Shown: positions 35,328 through 43,368 of the stretch, piece after piece
Position numbering within the stretch: position 1 is the stretch's first letter
How the letters are laid out: the number at the start of each line of letters is the position of its first letter
Assembly: GCA_016872725.1 (NCBI GenBank)
Contig: VGZC01000049.1
Coordinates: 1 to 46,157 of the forward strand
Length of the DNA: 46,157 bases
Source of the DNA: Planctomycetota bacterium
GTDB taxonomy: Bacteria; Planctomycetota; Planctomycetia; Pirellulales; Pirellulaceae
Direction of reading: 5' to 3'
Program-made: the position numbers and the translations under genes
Notes under the pieces: generated by a model
Databases searched by the model: none
Told to the model about the DNA's origin: nothing
The model's input: only the letters and a program-made list of their open reading frames with translations

Positions 35328-36944
35328 ATGGGCGTGTCGGAGGGCGACCACGGAAACACGGGTGGAAACACGGGCGGGACTCCGGCCGTTCGCGACGTGG
35401 GCATTCATGAAGCGGCTCGCCGTGGGAATCTCCGAAAACTCGTCGAGCTCGGCGTCGATCCGTGGGGCCATCGATGGGATGACCGGCAATGGATCGGCGA
35501 CGCGCGCGACCGCGCGAACGAGGTGCGGTTTCGCCGTGCGGACGGAACCGAGCTCGACCTGCCGACGCTCGAAGGCGAAGGGCCCATCGACTATCGCGCG
35601 TGGAAAGCGGAGCACGGGCCGGGCGAGGAAACGGGTCCGCAAGTGCGCGTCGCGGGCCGCATCCTGTTACAGCGGCCCACCGGGAAATTGATCTTCCTGA
35701 ATCTGCGCGACTGGACGGGCGACATCCAGATCTTCATCGGCCAGAAACAGGTCGGTGAGGCGAGTTGGAAGGTCGCGCAGTGCCTGGATCTCGGCGATCT
35801 CGTCGGGATCGACGGGCGGTTGGGAAGAACGAATACCGGGGAGTTGACGGTGTTCGCCGAGCGGTTGACGTTCCTGTGCAAGGCGATCGAACCTCCTCCC
35901 GAAAAACACCACGGGCTGGTCGATGTCGAAATGCGCCAGCGCCGGCGCTACGTCGACATCCTCCATACGCCGGGCGTTCTCGACACGTTTCTCCGTCGAA
36001 CGCGGATCGTGAAGTCGATTCGCCGAACGCTCGATTCCCACGATTTTTGCGAGATCGAGGGTCCCACGCTGCACACGATCGCGGGCGGAGCGGCCGCTCG
36101 GCCGTTCACGACCCACCACAATGCGCTGGGTCTCGATCTTTACATGCGGATCGCGCTCGAGCTCCACCTGAAACGGCTGCTCGTCGGCGGCATGGAGCGC
36201 GTGTATGAACTCGGGCGCGTCTATCGGAACGAGGGGATCAGCCCGAAACACAATCCCGAATTCACGATGCTCGAAGTCTATCAGGCCTTCGGCGATTACC
36301 GGTCGATGATGGATCTGACGGAGCAGATCATCGTGGATGCGATCCGCGCGATCGGAGCCGAACTCCGGTTGCCGTGGGGCCGGACGACGATCGATTTCCA
36401 GCCGCCGTTCGCGCGCAAGACGTACGACGACCTGTTCGGGGAGCATACGAACGTCGATCCGGCGGATCCCGACGCGATCGTGGCCTACGCGCGGGATCAG
36501 GGGTTGGCGGTGGACGGCAAGCACCCGGACGTGGTGAAGAGCGACGTGTTCGAGGCGTTTGTCGAGGACGGGTTGAAGGGCCCCGTTTTCGTGATGGACT
36601 ATCCGGCGAGCATCTGTCCGCTCACCAAGCGCAAGGCGGGTCATCCGGAGATCGCCGAGCGGTTCGAGCTGTTCGTCGATGGCATGGAGGTCGCGAACGC
36701 CTACACCGAACTCAACGATCCCGACCTGCAGGAGAATCTGTTCCGAACGCAGCTCGCCGGGCAGTCGGAGGAGGACTCGATGGCGAAGATGGACCACGAC
36801 TTCATCCGAGCGTTGCGGAACGGCATGCCTCCGGCGGGAGGTCTGGGGATCGGCATCGATCGGCTCGTCATGATCCTCACGAATTCCCCGTCGATACGGG
36901 ACGTGATCCTCTTTCCCCTGTTGCGCCCGGAGTCGCAGGCGTAG
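35328..36944 (+). CDS. lysS: Lysyl-tRNA synthetase, class II
   Basis: About 538 residues. Charges tRNA-Lys with lysine using ATP. An N-terminal OB-fold for anticodon binding (about 90-195, QVRVAGRILLQRPTGKLIFL) is followed by the class II core: motif 1 region KSIRRTLDSHDFCEIEGPTL, motif 2 YELGRVYRNEGISPKHNPEF, then EFTMLEVYQAFGDY, and motif 3 GLGIGIDRLVMILTNSPSIR ending DVILFPLLRP. The start is taken at ATG 35328 because the lysine-synthetase homology begins about 25 residues later; upstream in-frame codons extend into a duplicated leader, so the start is uncertain by up to 25 codons. A likely promoter lies at 35126. Confidence 0.95.
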   Translation: MGVSEGDHGNTGGNTGGTPAVRDVGIHEAARRGNLRKLVELGVDPWGHRWDDRQWIGDARDRANEVRFRRADGTELDLPTLEGEGPIDYRAWKAEHGPGEETGPQVRVAGRILLQRPTGKLIFLNLRDWTGDIQIFIGQKQVGEASWKVAQCLDLGDLVGIDGRLGRTNTGELTVFAERLTFLCKAIEPPPEKHHGLVDVEMRQRRRYVDILHTPGVLDTFLRRTRIVKSIRRTLDSHDFCEIEGPTLHTIAGGAAARPFTTHHNALGLDLYMRIALELHLKRLLVGGMERVYELGRVYRNEGISPKHNPEFTMLEVYQAFGDYRSMMDLTEQIIVDAIRAIGAELRLPWGRTTIDFQPPFARKTYDDLFGEHTNVDPADPDAIVAYARDQGLAVDGKHPDVVKSDVFEAFVEDGLKGPVFVMDYPASICPLTKRKAGHPEIAERFELFVDGMEVANAYTELNDPDLQENLFRTQLAGQSEEDSMAKMDHDFIRALRNGMPPAGGLGIGIDRLVMILTNSPSIRDVILFPLLRPESQA

Positions 36945-36973
36945 GCGCGGCCGAGGTACGAGGGGAGCCGCGC
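36945..36973 (+). terminator. Hairpin directly after lysS stop, no T-tract
   Basis: GCGCGGC pairs with GCCGCGC over a 15-base loop, starting at the base after the TAG. It may mark a transcript end but lacks Ts. Confidence 0.3.
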
Positions 36974-37091
36974 GGGGATTGCGGGCGGACAACGACGACC
37001 GGGAATCGAGGAATCGACATCATGGACTGACGCATCACGGAAGGCGTCGACGGCGAATCGACCGATCGCGACCCAAGCCAAAGGACTGGCG

Positions 37092-38636
37092 ATGTACAAA
37101 TTGTTGATCGCGTGGCGTTATCTCCGCACGCGCTATATCGCGCTTGCCTCGATCGTCAGCGTGACGCTGGGTGTCGCCACGCTGATCATCGTCAACAGCG
37201 TCATGTCCGGGTTCTCGATCGAGATGCAAAAGCGTCTCAACGGAATCCTCTCCGATATCGTCATCGAGGGGCCCGATCTGATCGGCGGGTTTCCGAACGC
37301 CGAGCGGTACATGGACGAGGTACGGAAGGTCGTCGGCGGGGACTTGGCCGGCATGACGGCGACGGTCCACATTCCGGCCATGTTGAACTTCGAGGTGCAG
37401 GGCCAGTACTTCACGCGTCAGATCAACCTGATCGGCGTCGACGAGGCGACGTATGCGACGGTGAGCGATTTCGGCAAGTACCTCCTGCATCCGGAGAACC
37501 GGCTGAGGCTCGCGTTCGATCTGCGCGAGAACGGCTATGCGCCGGACCGCCCTGGGTTTCCGCTTTCCGGCTGGCAATACCGGCGCATGCGCGCCGCGCT
37601 GCACGCGTCGATGGAGTCCCGCGCCGCCGACTCGGGCGCGTCGCGGTCCGTTCGGCCTTCGGAGGCGTCCGGCGCGGCGGCTTCGGCGCCGTCGGTCCCC
37701 GTCGATCCCACCGCGAGCCAGTTTTCCAAGGAAGAGCGCCGATTCGATCCGGCCAAGGAGCAGCATCACGGGCTGATCCTAGGGATCGCGGTCGCGTCGC
37801 GCCGGCATCGGGACGCGGACGGGACGGTCCGCGACTTCCATTACCTCCGGCCGGGCGATGATGTCCAAGTCACGTTTCCATCCGCGGCGAATCCTCCGAA
37901 GGCCGAGACGGCCGACTTCACGGTCGTGGATTTCTACGAGAGCAAGATGAGCGAATACGACTACAGTTTCGCGTTCGTCCCGCTCTGGGCGATGCAGGAT
38001 CTCCGAGGCATGGTCGATCCGGCGACGGGCTCGGCGGCCGTGACGGCGATCCAGATCAAGGTGCAACCCGGCGCGGATCTCGACGCGGTCCGCGACCGGT
38101 TGCGGTCTCGGTTCCCGCCCAACGCGTTTCCCTATTTCCGCGTCGACACGTGGCGCGACCTGCAGGGCCCCCTGCTCGCCGCCGTGCAGCTCGAAACAAC
38201 GATCCTCAACATCCTCCTCTTCCTGATCATCGCGGTCGCCGGTTTCGGGATCCTCGCGACGTTCTTCATGATCGTCGTGGAGAAGACCCGCGACATCGGC
38301 ATCCTGAAGTCGCTTGGCGCGCCGAGCATGGGTGTGATGAGCATCTTTCTGGGCTACGGGCTCTCGCTTGGAATGGTCGGATCGGGGGCGGGCGCCGTGT
38401 TGGGGCTGGTTTTCGTGGCGTACATCAACGAGGTGGCCGATCTCTTGGAGACGGTGACGGGCCGCGAGGTCTTCGATCCGACGGTCTACTACTTCCAGGA
38501 AATTCCGGCGGTTGTCGAACCGTGGACGGTCATTCTGGTCGCGGCGGGCGCGACGATGATCGCCGTCGTGGCGAGCGTCCTGCCGGCCATCCGCGCGGCT
38601 CGCCTGCATCCGGTGGAGGCGTTGCGTTATGAGTGA
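37092..38636 (+). CDS. LolC/LolE-type ABC permease (lipoprotein release or MacB-like)
   Basis: A 514-residue inner-membrane permease. AAGGA precedes ATG 37092. The start YKLLIAWRYLRTRYIALASI with SVTLGVATLIIVNSVMSGF matches the Lol signature for the first helix. A large periplasmic domain follows, carrying a low-complexity Ala/Ser/Pro insertion at about residues 170-225, then three helices with IAVAGFGILATFFMIVVEKT and RDIGILKSLGAP (the ATPase contact motif). It overlaps the LolD gene by 8 bases, so the pair forms one transporter that extracts lipoproteins from the inner membrane. Whether this is LolC or LolE is not decidable; only one permease gene is here, so it may act as a homodimer. Confidence 0.85.
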   Translation: MYKLLIAWRYLRTRYIALASIVSVTLGVATLIIVNSVMSGFSIEMQKRLNGILSDIVIEGPDLIGGFPNAERYMDEVRKVVGGDLAGMTATVHIPAMLNFEVQGQYFTRQINLIGVDEATYATVSDFGKYLLHPENRLRLAFDLRENGYAPDRPGFPLSGWQYRRMRAALHASMESRAADSGASRSVRPSEASGAAASAPSVPVDPTASQFSKEERRFDPAKEQHHGLILGIAVASRRHRDADGTVRDFHYLRPGDDVQVTFPSAANPPKAETADFTVVDFYESKMSEYDYSFAFVPLWAMQDLRGMVDPATGSAAVTAIQIKVQPGADLDAVRDRLRSRFPPNAFPYFRVDTWRDLQGPLLAAVQLETTILNILLFLIIAVAGFGILATFFMIVVEKTRDIGILKSLGAPSMGVMSIFLGYGLSLGMVGSGAGAVLGLVFVAYINEVADLLETVTGREVFDPTVYYFQEIPAVVEPWTVILVAAGATMIAVVASVLPAIRAARLHPVEALRYE

Positions 38637-39426
38637 GTCGAATTCGGTGGTGACCCGCGGATCGATCGAGTCGTCGAGCGCGGCGCGGTTCGCGCCGCGG
38701 CGCGTCGATGGACCGCACGACGCGCCCCCGGCCCCTCCCCTGCTCGCCGCACGCAGGCTCTCCAAGTCCTATCGCAAGGGCCGGCACTCGATCCCCGTGC
38801 TGCGGGGAGTGGACGTCGACGTGCGCCCGGGCGAATTCCTCGCCATCGTGGGGCAGAGCGGTTCGGGCAAGAGCACGTTGCTGCATTTGCTCGGAACGCT
38901 CGACGCGCCCGACGCGGGGCAGATCCTGTTCGACGGAAACCGCATCGATTCGCTCCCCGCCGTCTCGCGCGATCTCCTGCGCAATCGGCATTTCGGCATG
39001 GTCTTCCAGTTCTACCACCTGCTCCCCGAATTCACGACGCTCGAAAACGTGCTCGCGCCGCTCATGATCGGACACGGCGCGCTCGCCTACCTCTGGAACC
39101 GTCGGCCATTCCGGGAACGAGCCGCCGAATTGCTCGACCTCGTCGGCCTCACGCACCGGCGAACGCACCGGCCAAAGGAGCTTTCCGGCGGTGAAATGCA
39201 GCGAACGGCCATCGCCCGCGCGCTGATCGCCGAACCCCGACTGCTGCTCGCCGATGAGCCGACAGGCAATCTCGATCGGACCAACGGGCAGGAAATCCTC
39301 GGCATCCTGCGGACCTTGAACCGCCGGCGCGGGCTCACTATAGTCATGGTGACCCACGACCTTTCGATCGCCGAACAGGCCGACCGGGCGGTGCGCTTGG
39401 TCGAAGGAAAGATGGAAGCGGCGTAA
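38629..39426 (+). CDS. lolD: LolD-type ABC transporter ATPase
   Basis: A 265-residue ATP-binding subunit. Walker A GQSGSGKST, Q-loop FQFYHLLPEFTTLENV, signature LSGGEMQRTAIARAL, Walker B LLLADEPTGNLD and switch His in MVTHD are all intact. The protein has about 40 extra residues at its N-terminus, rich in Arg, Ser and Pro, before the canonical LLAARRLSKSYRKG. It overlaps the permease gene, giving coupled production. The phrase FYHLLPEFTTLENV is the usual LolD/MacB-family pattern. Confidence 0.9.
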   Translation: MSESNSVVTRGSIESSSAARFAPRRVDGPHDAPPAPPLLAARRLSKSYRKGRHSIPVLRGVDVDVRPGEFLAIVGQSGSGKSTLLHLLGTLDAPDAGQILFDGNRIDSLPAVSRDLLRNRHFGMVFQFYHLLPEFTTLENVLAPLMIGHGALAYLWNRRPFRERAAELLDLVGLTHRRTHRPKELSGGEMQRTAIARALIAEPRLLLADEPTGNLDRTNGQEILGILRTLNRRRGLTIVMVTHDLSIAEQADRAVRLVEGKMEAA

Positions 39427-39473
39427 CGGAGGCGGCGTGCGAAGGAGGAGCCCTCGAGGCCCCAACCGCTCCC

Positions 39474-40343
39474 ATGGCACTGAAGGTCCACATCGCCGGG
39501 AAACTCGTCGATAAGGACGACGCGCGGATCAGCGTGTTCGATCACGGCTTGCTGTACGGCGACGGCGTGTTCGAGGGAATACGCAGTTACCGGGGCACCG
39601 TCTTCCGCCTCGAATCACACCTGCGGCGGCTCTACGAGTCGGCCAAGGCGATCTGCCTCGAAATACCGATGACGATCGAGGCGATGGCGGACGCTGTCTA
39701 TGAAACGCTCCGAGCCAATCAGATCCAAGACGCCTACATCCGACTCGTCGTGACCCGAGGCTCGGGTACGCTCGGGCTCGATCCAAACCGATGCGGCCAT
39801 CCCCAGGTGATCATCATCGCCGATCGGATCTCGCTTTACCCGGCCGAGTTCTACGACAAGGGGCTCGAAATCGTCACGGTCAGCACGATCCGGAACCACT
39901 CCGCCGCGCTGAGCCCCCGCATCAAATCACTCAACTATCTGAACAACATCCTGGCCAAGATCGAAGGGCTCAAAGCGGGTTGCGTCGAAGCGCTCATGCT
40001 CAACAGCAAGGGCGAAGTCGCCGAATGCACGGGGGACAACATTTTTCTGGTGTCGCGCGGCAGGTTGCTGACGCCCCCCATCGACGCGGGCATCCTGGAC
40101 GGAATCACGCGCCAGGTCGTGATCGACCTTGCGCGTGAGGTGGACTGGACGGTCCTCGAAATTCCGCTCACCAAACACGACGTCTATATTGCCGACGAGT
40201 GTTTTTTGACGGGAACGGCGGCCGAGGTGATACCAGTCGTCAAGGTGGACAATCGCACGATCGGCGAGGGGGTTCCCGGCCCGCACACCCGCGAATTGAT
40301 GGACCGATTCCGTCAGGAAACGCTCTCCGGCTCCCGCGAGTGA
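39474..40343 (+). CDS. ilvE: Branched-chain amino acid aminotransferase (class IV, PLP-dependent)
   Basis: A 289-residue class IV aminotransferase, typical length for IlvE. FDHGLLYGDGVFEGIRSYRG is the family start, RLVVTRGSGTLGLDP follows, SPRIKSLNYLNNILAKIEGL holds the PLP lysine region, and ALMLNSKGEVAECTGDNIFL with GILDGITRQVVIDLA and CFLTGTAAEVIPVVKVD are conserved cofactor-binding stretches. It catalyses transamination of Ile, Leu and Val, the last step of their synthesis and first of breakdown. A D-amino acid aminotransferase is the main alternative. It lies 47 bases after lolD and may share its transcript. Confidence 0.9.
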   Translation: MALKVHIAGKLVDKDDARISVFDHGLLYGDGVFEGIRSYRGTVFRLESHLRRLYESAKAICLEIPMTIEAMADAVYETLRANQIQDAYIRLVVTRGSGTLGLDPNRCGHPQVIIIADRISLYPAEFYDKGLEIVTVSTIRNHSAALSPRIKSLNYLNNILAKIEGLKAGCVEALMLNSKGEVAECTGDNIFLVSRGRLLTPPIDAGILDGITRQVVIDLAREVDWTVLEIPLTKHDVYIADECFLTGTAAEVIPVVKVDNRTIGEGVPGPHTRELMDRFRQETLSGSRE

Positions 40344-40353
40344 ACGAGAGCGA

Positions 40354-40373
40354 ACCGCCGGCCGGCGGGCGGT
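40354..40373 (+). terminator. Hairpin after ilvE, no T-tract
   Basis: ACCGCC and GGCGGT pair across GGCCGGCG, starting 11 bases after the stop. Possible 3' processing or termination point. Confidence 0.3.
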
Positions 40374-40420
40374 GTCTCGACACAAGGGCCGTTGGCCGAT
40401 AATTTCGAGCGGGGGCCTTC

Positions 40421-40528
40421 GTGCCCGTGCCCGTGCCCGTGCCCGTGCCCGTGCCCGTGCCCGTGCTCGTGCTCGTACTCGTGCTCGTACTCGTGCTCGT
40501 ACTCGTGCCCGTGCACGGGCACGGGCAC
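40421..40528. repeat. Hexanucleotide tandem array ending in a palindrome
   Basis: Eighteen 6-base units: GTGCCC seven times, GTGCTC twice, then GTACTC alternating with GTGCTC (five units), GTGCCC, GTGCAC and GGGCAC twice. The last units are the inverse complement of the first ones (GTGCCCGTGCACGGGCAC is self-complementary), so the array could fold back on itself. The nested order of variants records stepwise expansion. It lies in an intergenic region upstream of the tRNA-tuf operon. Confidence 0.95.
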
Positions 40529-40688
40529 GACGATTCGAGTTCCAATCGCCGAACAGCGCGATGAACCCGAGCGGCAGGTCGGCCGGATTCTGAAATCAGA
40601 CGTTTTTGGCCGCCGCCGGGGCACTTTGGCCGTTCGGCCACCGGGCCGCCGGGCCGGTCGGGATCGCCGAGCCGGCCGCGATTTCGTC

Positions 40689-40716
40689 TTGCATCGCGGT
40701 GGGCCTTCGGTATATT
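40689..40716 (+). promoter_or_regulatory. Candidate promoter of the tRNA-tuf operon
   Basis: TTGCAT (40689-40694), a 16-base spacer and TATATT (40711-40716), about 40 bases before the first tRNA. Position and sequence suit a strong stable-RNA promoter. Confidence 0.5.
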
Positions 40717-40755
40717 AGCTGGTTTTGGCGGCGGAGGTATCGGCCAAATCCATTG

Positions 40756-40831
40756 GCCAGCGTAGCTCAATTGGCAGAGCAGCTGATTTGTAATCAGCAG
40801 GTTGTGGGTTCAAGTCCCTCCGCTGGCTCCA
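40756..40831 (+). tRNA. tRNA-Thr (UGU), CCA encoded
   Basis: Acceptor GCCAGCG/CGCTGGC, anticodon arm GCTGA-TTTGTAA-TCAGC giving UGU, T arm GTGGG-TTCAAGT-CCCTC with one U-U mismatch. The 3' end TCCA includes an encoded CCA, unlike the other tRNAs here. It is first in the tuf cluster, equivalent to E. coli thrU. Confidence 0.93.
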
Positions 40832-40932
40832 TGTGCGCGGATGCGGACCGTCTTGTATTGTTGCGTTTGTGTTGTTCCGGTTTGTTGGCTGGGCTCGGTT
40901 TCGGGTTGCGAAGCGGATGGCAACCGGGGCGC

Positions 40933-41014
40933 GGGGGGTTTCCCGAGCGGTCAAAGGGGTCAGACTGTAAATCTGATGGCAATGCCTTCGCAGGTTCGAA
41001 TCCTGCACCCCCCA
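40933..41014 (+). tRNA. tRNA-Tyr (GUA)
   Basis: An 82-base class II tRNA with a long variable arm. Acceptor GGGGGGT/ACCCCCC, anticodon arm TCAGA-CTGTAAA-TCTGA giving GUA, T arm GCAGG-TTCGAAT-CCTGC. No CCA encoded. Equivalent in position to E. coli tyrU. Confidence 0.95.
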
Positions 41015-41054
41015 TTGTCAACCCGGTGGTGAATACGTCACCTTGTGTTGCGAC

Positions 41055-41125
41055 GCGGGTGTAGCTCAATGGTAGAGCCACAGCCTTCCAAGCTGAAGAC
41101 GAGGGTTCGATTCCCTTCACCCGCT
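41055..41125 (+). tRNA. tRNA-Gly (UCC)
   Basis: Acceptor GCGGGTG/CACCCGC, anticodon loop CTTCCAA giving UCC, T loop TTCGATT. 71 bases, no CCA encoded. Equivalent in position to E. coli glyT. Confidence 0.93.
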
Positions 41126-41141
41126 CTGCGGCTTGCGAAAG

Positions 41142-41214
<73 letters not shown>

Positions 41215-41389
41215 CCTCCGTGCCACCCGCGTGGTGCCGCGAGTGGGTGCGGGCGGGATGGACGGCCCTTGGGTCGACGGGAGTGGGATGGGCGAGCGAG
41301 CTTGACGATGTCGCGGATGGCGAGTCCTGTCGGGGAGGCGTCGTCCGAGTCGGGTGCCCGCCGCGCGGCCCGTCGAAATAAACGTTGGA

Positions 41390-41410
41390 CCGTATTGTTA
41401 CGGGTTTTTT
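41390..41410 (+). terminator. Short hairpin with T-run between tRNA-Thr and tuf
   Basis: CCGTA-TTGT-TACGG, a G, then six Ts, 36 bases before the tuf ATG. It could be a weak terminator or attenuator that sets tuf level relative to the tRNAs, or a site separating mature tRNA from tuf mRNA. Confidence 0.45.
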
Positions 41411-41445
41411 CAGATCGAGTCATCGAGAAGGCGAGTTGAGACGAC

Positions 41446-42642
41446 ATGGCGAAGGAGGTATTCGAACGTAAGAAGCCCCACATCAATGTGGGGACCATTG
41501 GTCACATCGATCACGGCAAGACGACCCTCACGGGTGCGATTCTCGCCGTGCAAGCCGCGAAAGGAATGGCCAAGTTCCGGAGTTACGCCGAAATCGCCAA
41601 GGGCGGTACGGTCCGCGACGAGACGAAGACGGTGACCATCGCCGTGGCGCACGTCGAGTACGAGACCGCGAATCGGCACTACGCGCACATCGACTGCCCG
41701 GGACATGCCGACTTCATCAAGAACATGATCACCGGCGCCGCCCAGATGGACGGCGCGATCCTCGTCGTGTCGGCGGCCGACGGGCCGATGCCGCAGACGA
41801 AGGAACACGTCCTGCTCGCGCGGCAGGTCGACGTTCCGGCGGTCGTCGTGTTCCTGAACAAGTGCGACCTCGTCGATGATCCCGAACTGCTCGACCTCGT
41901 GGAAATGGAAATCCGCGAACTGTTGAGCAAATACGATTTTCCCGGGGAAGAGACTCCGATCACCCGCGGTTCGGCTCTTCCGGCGTATCAGAAACCGGAC
42001 GATGTCGAAGCGCGGAAGTGCATCGAGGCCCTGCTGGATACGGTCGACAGCTTTATCCCCCAACCGCCGCGCGAGGAGGACAAGCCGTTCCTCATGGCGA
42101 TCGAGGACGTGTTCTCGATCGAAGGGCGCGGAACGGTCGCGACCGGCCGCATCGAGCGGGGGCGGGTCAAGGTCGGCGAGGAAGTCGAAATCGTCGGATT
42201 GTCCGAAGCGCCGCGCAAGACGGTTTGCACGGGCGTCGAAATGTTCCGCAAAATGCTCGACGAAGGTCGGGCCGGCGATAACGTCGGTTGCCTCCTCCGC
42301 GGTATCAAACGCGAGGAACTTGAACGCGGCCAGGTCCTGGCAAAGCCGGGTTCGGTCAAGCCGCATACGAAATTCGAGGCGGAAGTCTATTGCTTGTCGA
42401 AGGACGAGGGAGGCCGCCATACGCCGTTCTTCAGCGGATATCGGCCGCAGTTCTACTTCCGTACGACCGACGTCACCGGCTCCGCCAATCTAGTCGAGGC
42501 CGAAATGTGCATGCCGGGCGACAATGTGCGCGTGACGGTCGAGCTGATCAAGCCGATCGCCATGGACGACGGCGTCCGGTTCGCGATCCGCGAGGGCGGC
42601 AAGACGGTTGGATCGGGTGTGGTCACGAAGATCATCGAGTGA
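41446..42642 (+). CDS. tuf: Elongation factor Tu
   Basis: A 398-residue translation GTPase that delivers aminoacyl-tRNA to the ribosome. P-loop [11 protein letters not shown] (19-29), DCPGHADF (G3, 83-90), [12 protein letters not shown] (G4 NKxD) and RGSALPA (G5) are intact. Domains 2 and 3 are normal ([40 protein letters not shown]). The switch I region is unusual: the canonical A-R-G-I-T-I-N is replaced by T-K-T-V-T-I-A around residues 60-66, with the effector Thr kept. The gene follows four tRNAs and precedes tRNA-Trp and secE, the standard bacterial context. Confidence 0.97.
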   Translation: MAKEVFERKKPHINVGTIGHIDHGKTTLTGAILAVQAAKGMAKFRSYAEIAKGGTVRDETKTVTIAVAHVEYETANRHYAHIDCPGHADFIKNMITGAAQMDGAILVVSAADGPMPQTKEHVLLARQVDVPAVVVFLNKCDLVDDPELLDLVEMEIRELLSKYDFPGEETPITRGSALPAYQKPDDVEARKCIEALLDTVDSFIPQPPREEDKPFLMAIEDVFSIEGRGTVATGRIERGRVKVGEEVEIVGLSEAPRKTVCTGVEMFRKMLDEGRAGDNVGCLLRGIKREELERGQVLAKPGSVKPHTKFEAEVYCLSKDEGGRHTPFFSGYRPQFYFRTTDVTGSANLVEAEMCMPGDNVRVTVELIKPIAMDDGVRFAIREGGKTVGSGVVTKIIE

Positions 42643-42777
42643 GATCGGGTGGCGAGTCCCCGCGGTCGGCTTCCCCGGCTGCGGGGCCCTTTGTTGGATC
42701 ATGGCATTCGGTCGGCATGCGGTCCCCGGCTCGGCCGTCGATCGATAGGCTCGCGTTTTGAACGTGCCGCGGGTATT

Positions 42778-42850
42778 AGGGGTGTAGCTCAATTGGCAGA
42801 GCACCGGTCTCCAAAACCGGGGGTTGCGAGTTCGATCCCCGCCACCCCTG
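42778..42850 (+). tRNA. tRNA-Trp (CCA)
   Basis: Acceptor AGGGGTG/CACCCCT, anticodon arm CCGGT-CTCCAAA-ACCGG giving CCA. The T stem GCGAG/CCCGC has one A-C mismatch. Discriminator G, no CCA encoded. It lies between tuf and secE, a common bacterial arrangement. Confidence 0.93.
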
Positions 42851-42951
42851 CTGATCCAGTGCGCGGGCCGGAGTCCCTGTCCCCGGGCACCGGACGCCGG
42901 GCCCGCGGAATCGCGGTGGCCCGTTGATCGAGAGGGGAATGCGATTCGGCT

Positions 42952-43368
42952 ATGGGCGCGTTTTTTCAGGAATTGTTTCAGGTTGGCCTGTACAAGCGGT
43001 CGCAAGGCCGCGTGACGCGCCAAGTGACCTGGGCGGCGCTGGCGGGCGCCTGCCTGTTCGGCTGCGCGCAGCTCATGGCGCGCCTGGTCGAGCAACCGGC
43101 GGCCGTTCGCTATGGCGTTCCGTTGCTGATCTTCGCCTGCTGCGCTTGGATCAGTTATCGCATCGTCAATCTGCCCCGATTCGCCGACTTCCTGATCGCC
43201 GTGCAGGCCGAGATGAACAAGGTGTCGTGGCCGACGCAGGCCGAGTTGATCCGAAGTTCGATCGTCGTGATCTTCGTGATTTTTTTCCTGGCGGTGATCC
43301 TGTGGGGGTTTGACCAGGTGTGGATGCTCCTGTTCCAAATCCTTGGTTTGCTGGGGAGGGAACCGTGA
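42952..43368 (+). CDS. secE: Preprotein translocase subunit SecE
   Basis: A 138-residue inner-membrane protein of the SecYEG channel. The family signature EMNKVSWPTQAELIRSSIVV and the following helix IFVIFFLAVILWGF are clear. Two extra hydrophobic segments precede them (AALAGACLFGCAQLMARLV and YGVPLLIFACCAWISYRIV), so this is a three-helix form, longer than the single-helix SecE of many bacteria. The TGA overlaps the GTG of nusG (GTGA), so the two are coupled. Confidence 0.93.
   Translation: MGAFFQELFQVGLYKRSQGRVTRQVTWAALAGACLFGCAQLMARLVEQPAAVRYGVPLLIFACCAWISYRIVNLPRFADFLIAVQAEMNKVSWPTQAELIRSSIVVIFVIFFLAVILWGFDQVWMLLFQILGLLGREP

Larger units (their letters stand above)
40344..40755. other. 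Intergenic region between ilvE and the tRNA cluster
   Basis: 412 bases with a hairpin after ilvE (40354-40373), the hexanucleotide array (40421-40528) and a likely promoter for the tRNA operon (40689-40716). Long frames in several phases cross the array, but they only spell simple repeats (Pro-Cys, Arg-Ala, Thr-Gly) and are not supported. Confidence 0.6.

Noticed and set aside
40240-40770. Repeat-rich proteins (Thr-Ser, Arg-Ala or Pro-Cys) across the hexanucleotide array
   Set aside because: Several phases on both strands are open because the unit lacks stop codons. None has a start site or domain, and they overlap ilvE or tRNA sequence.
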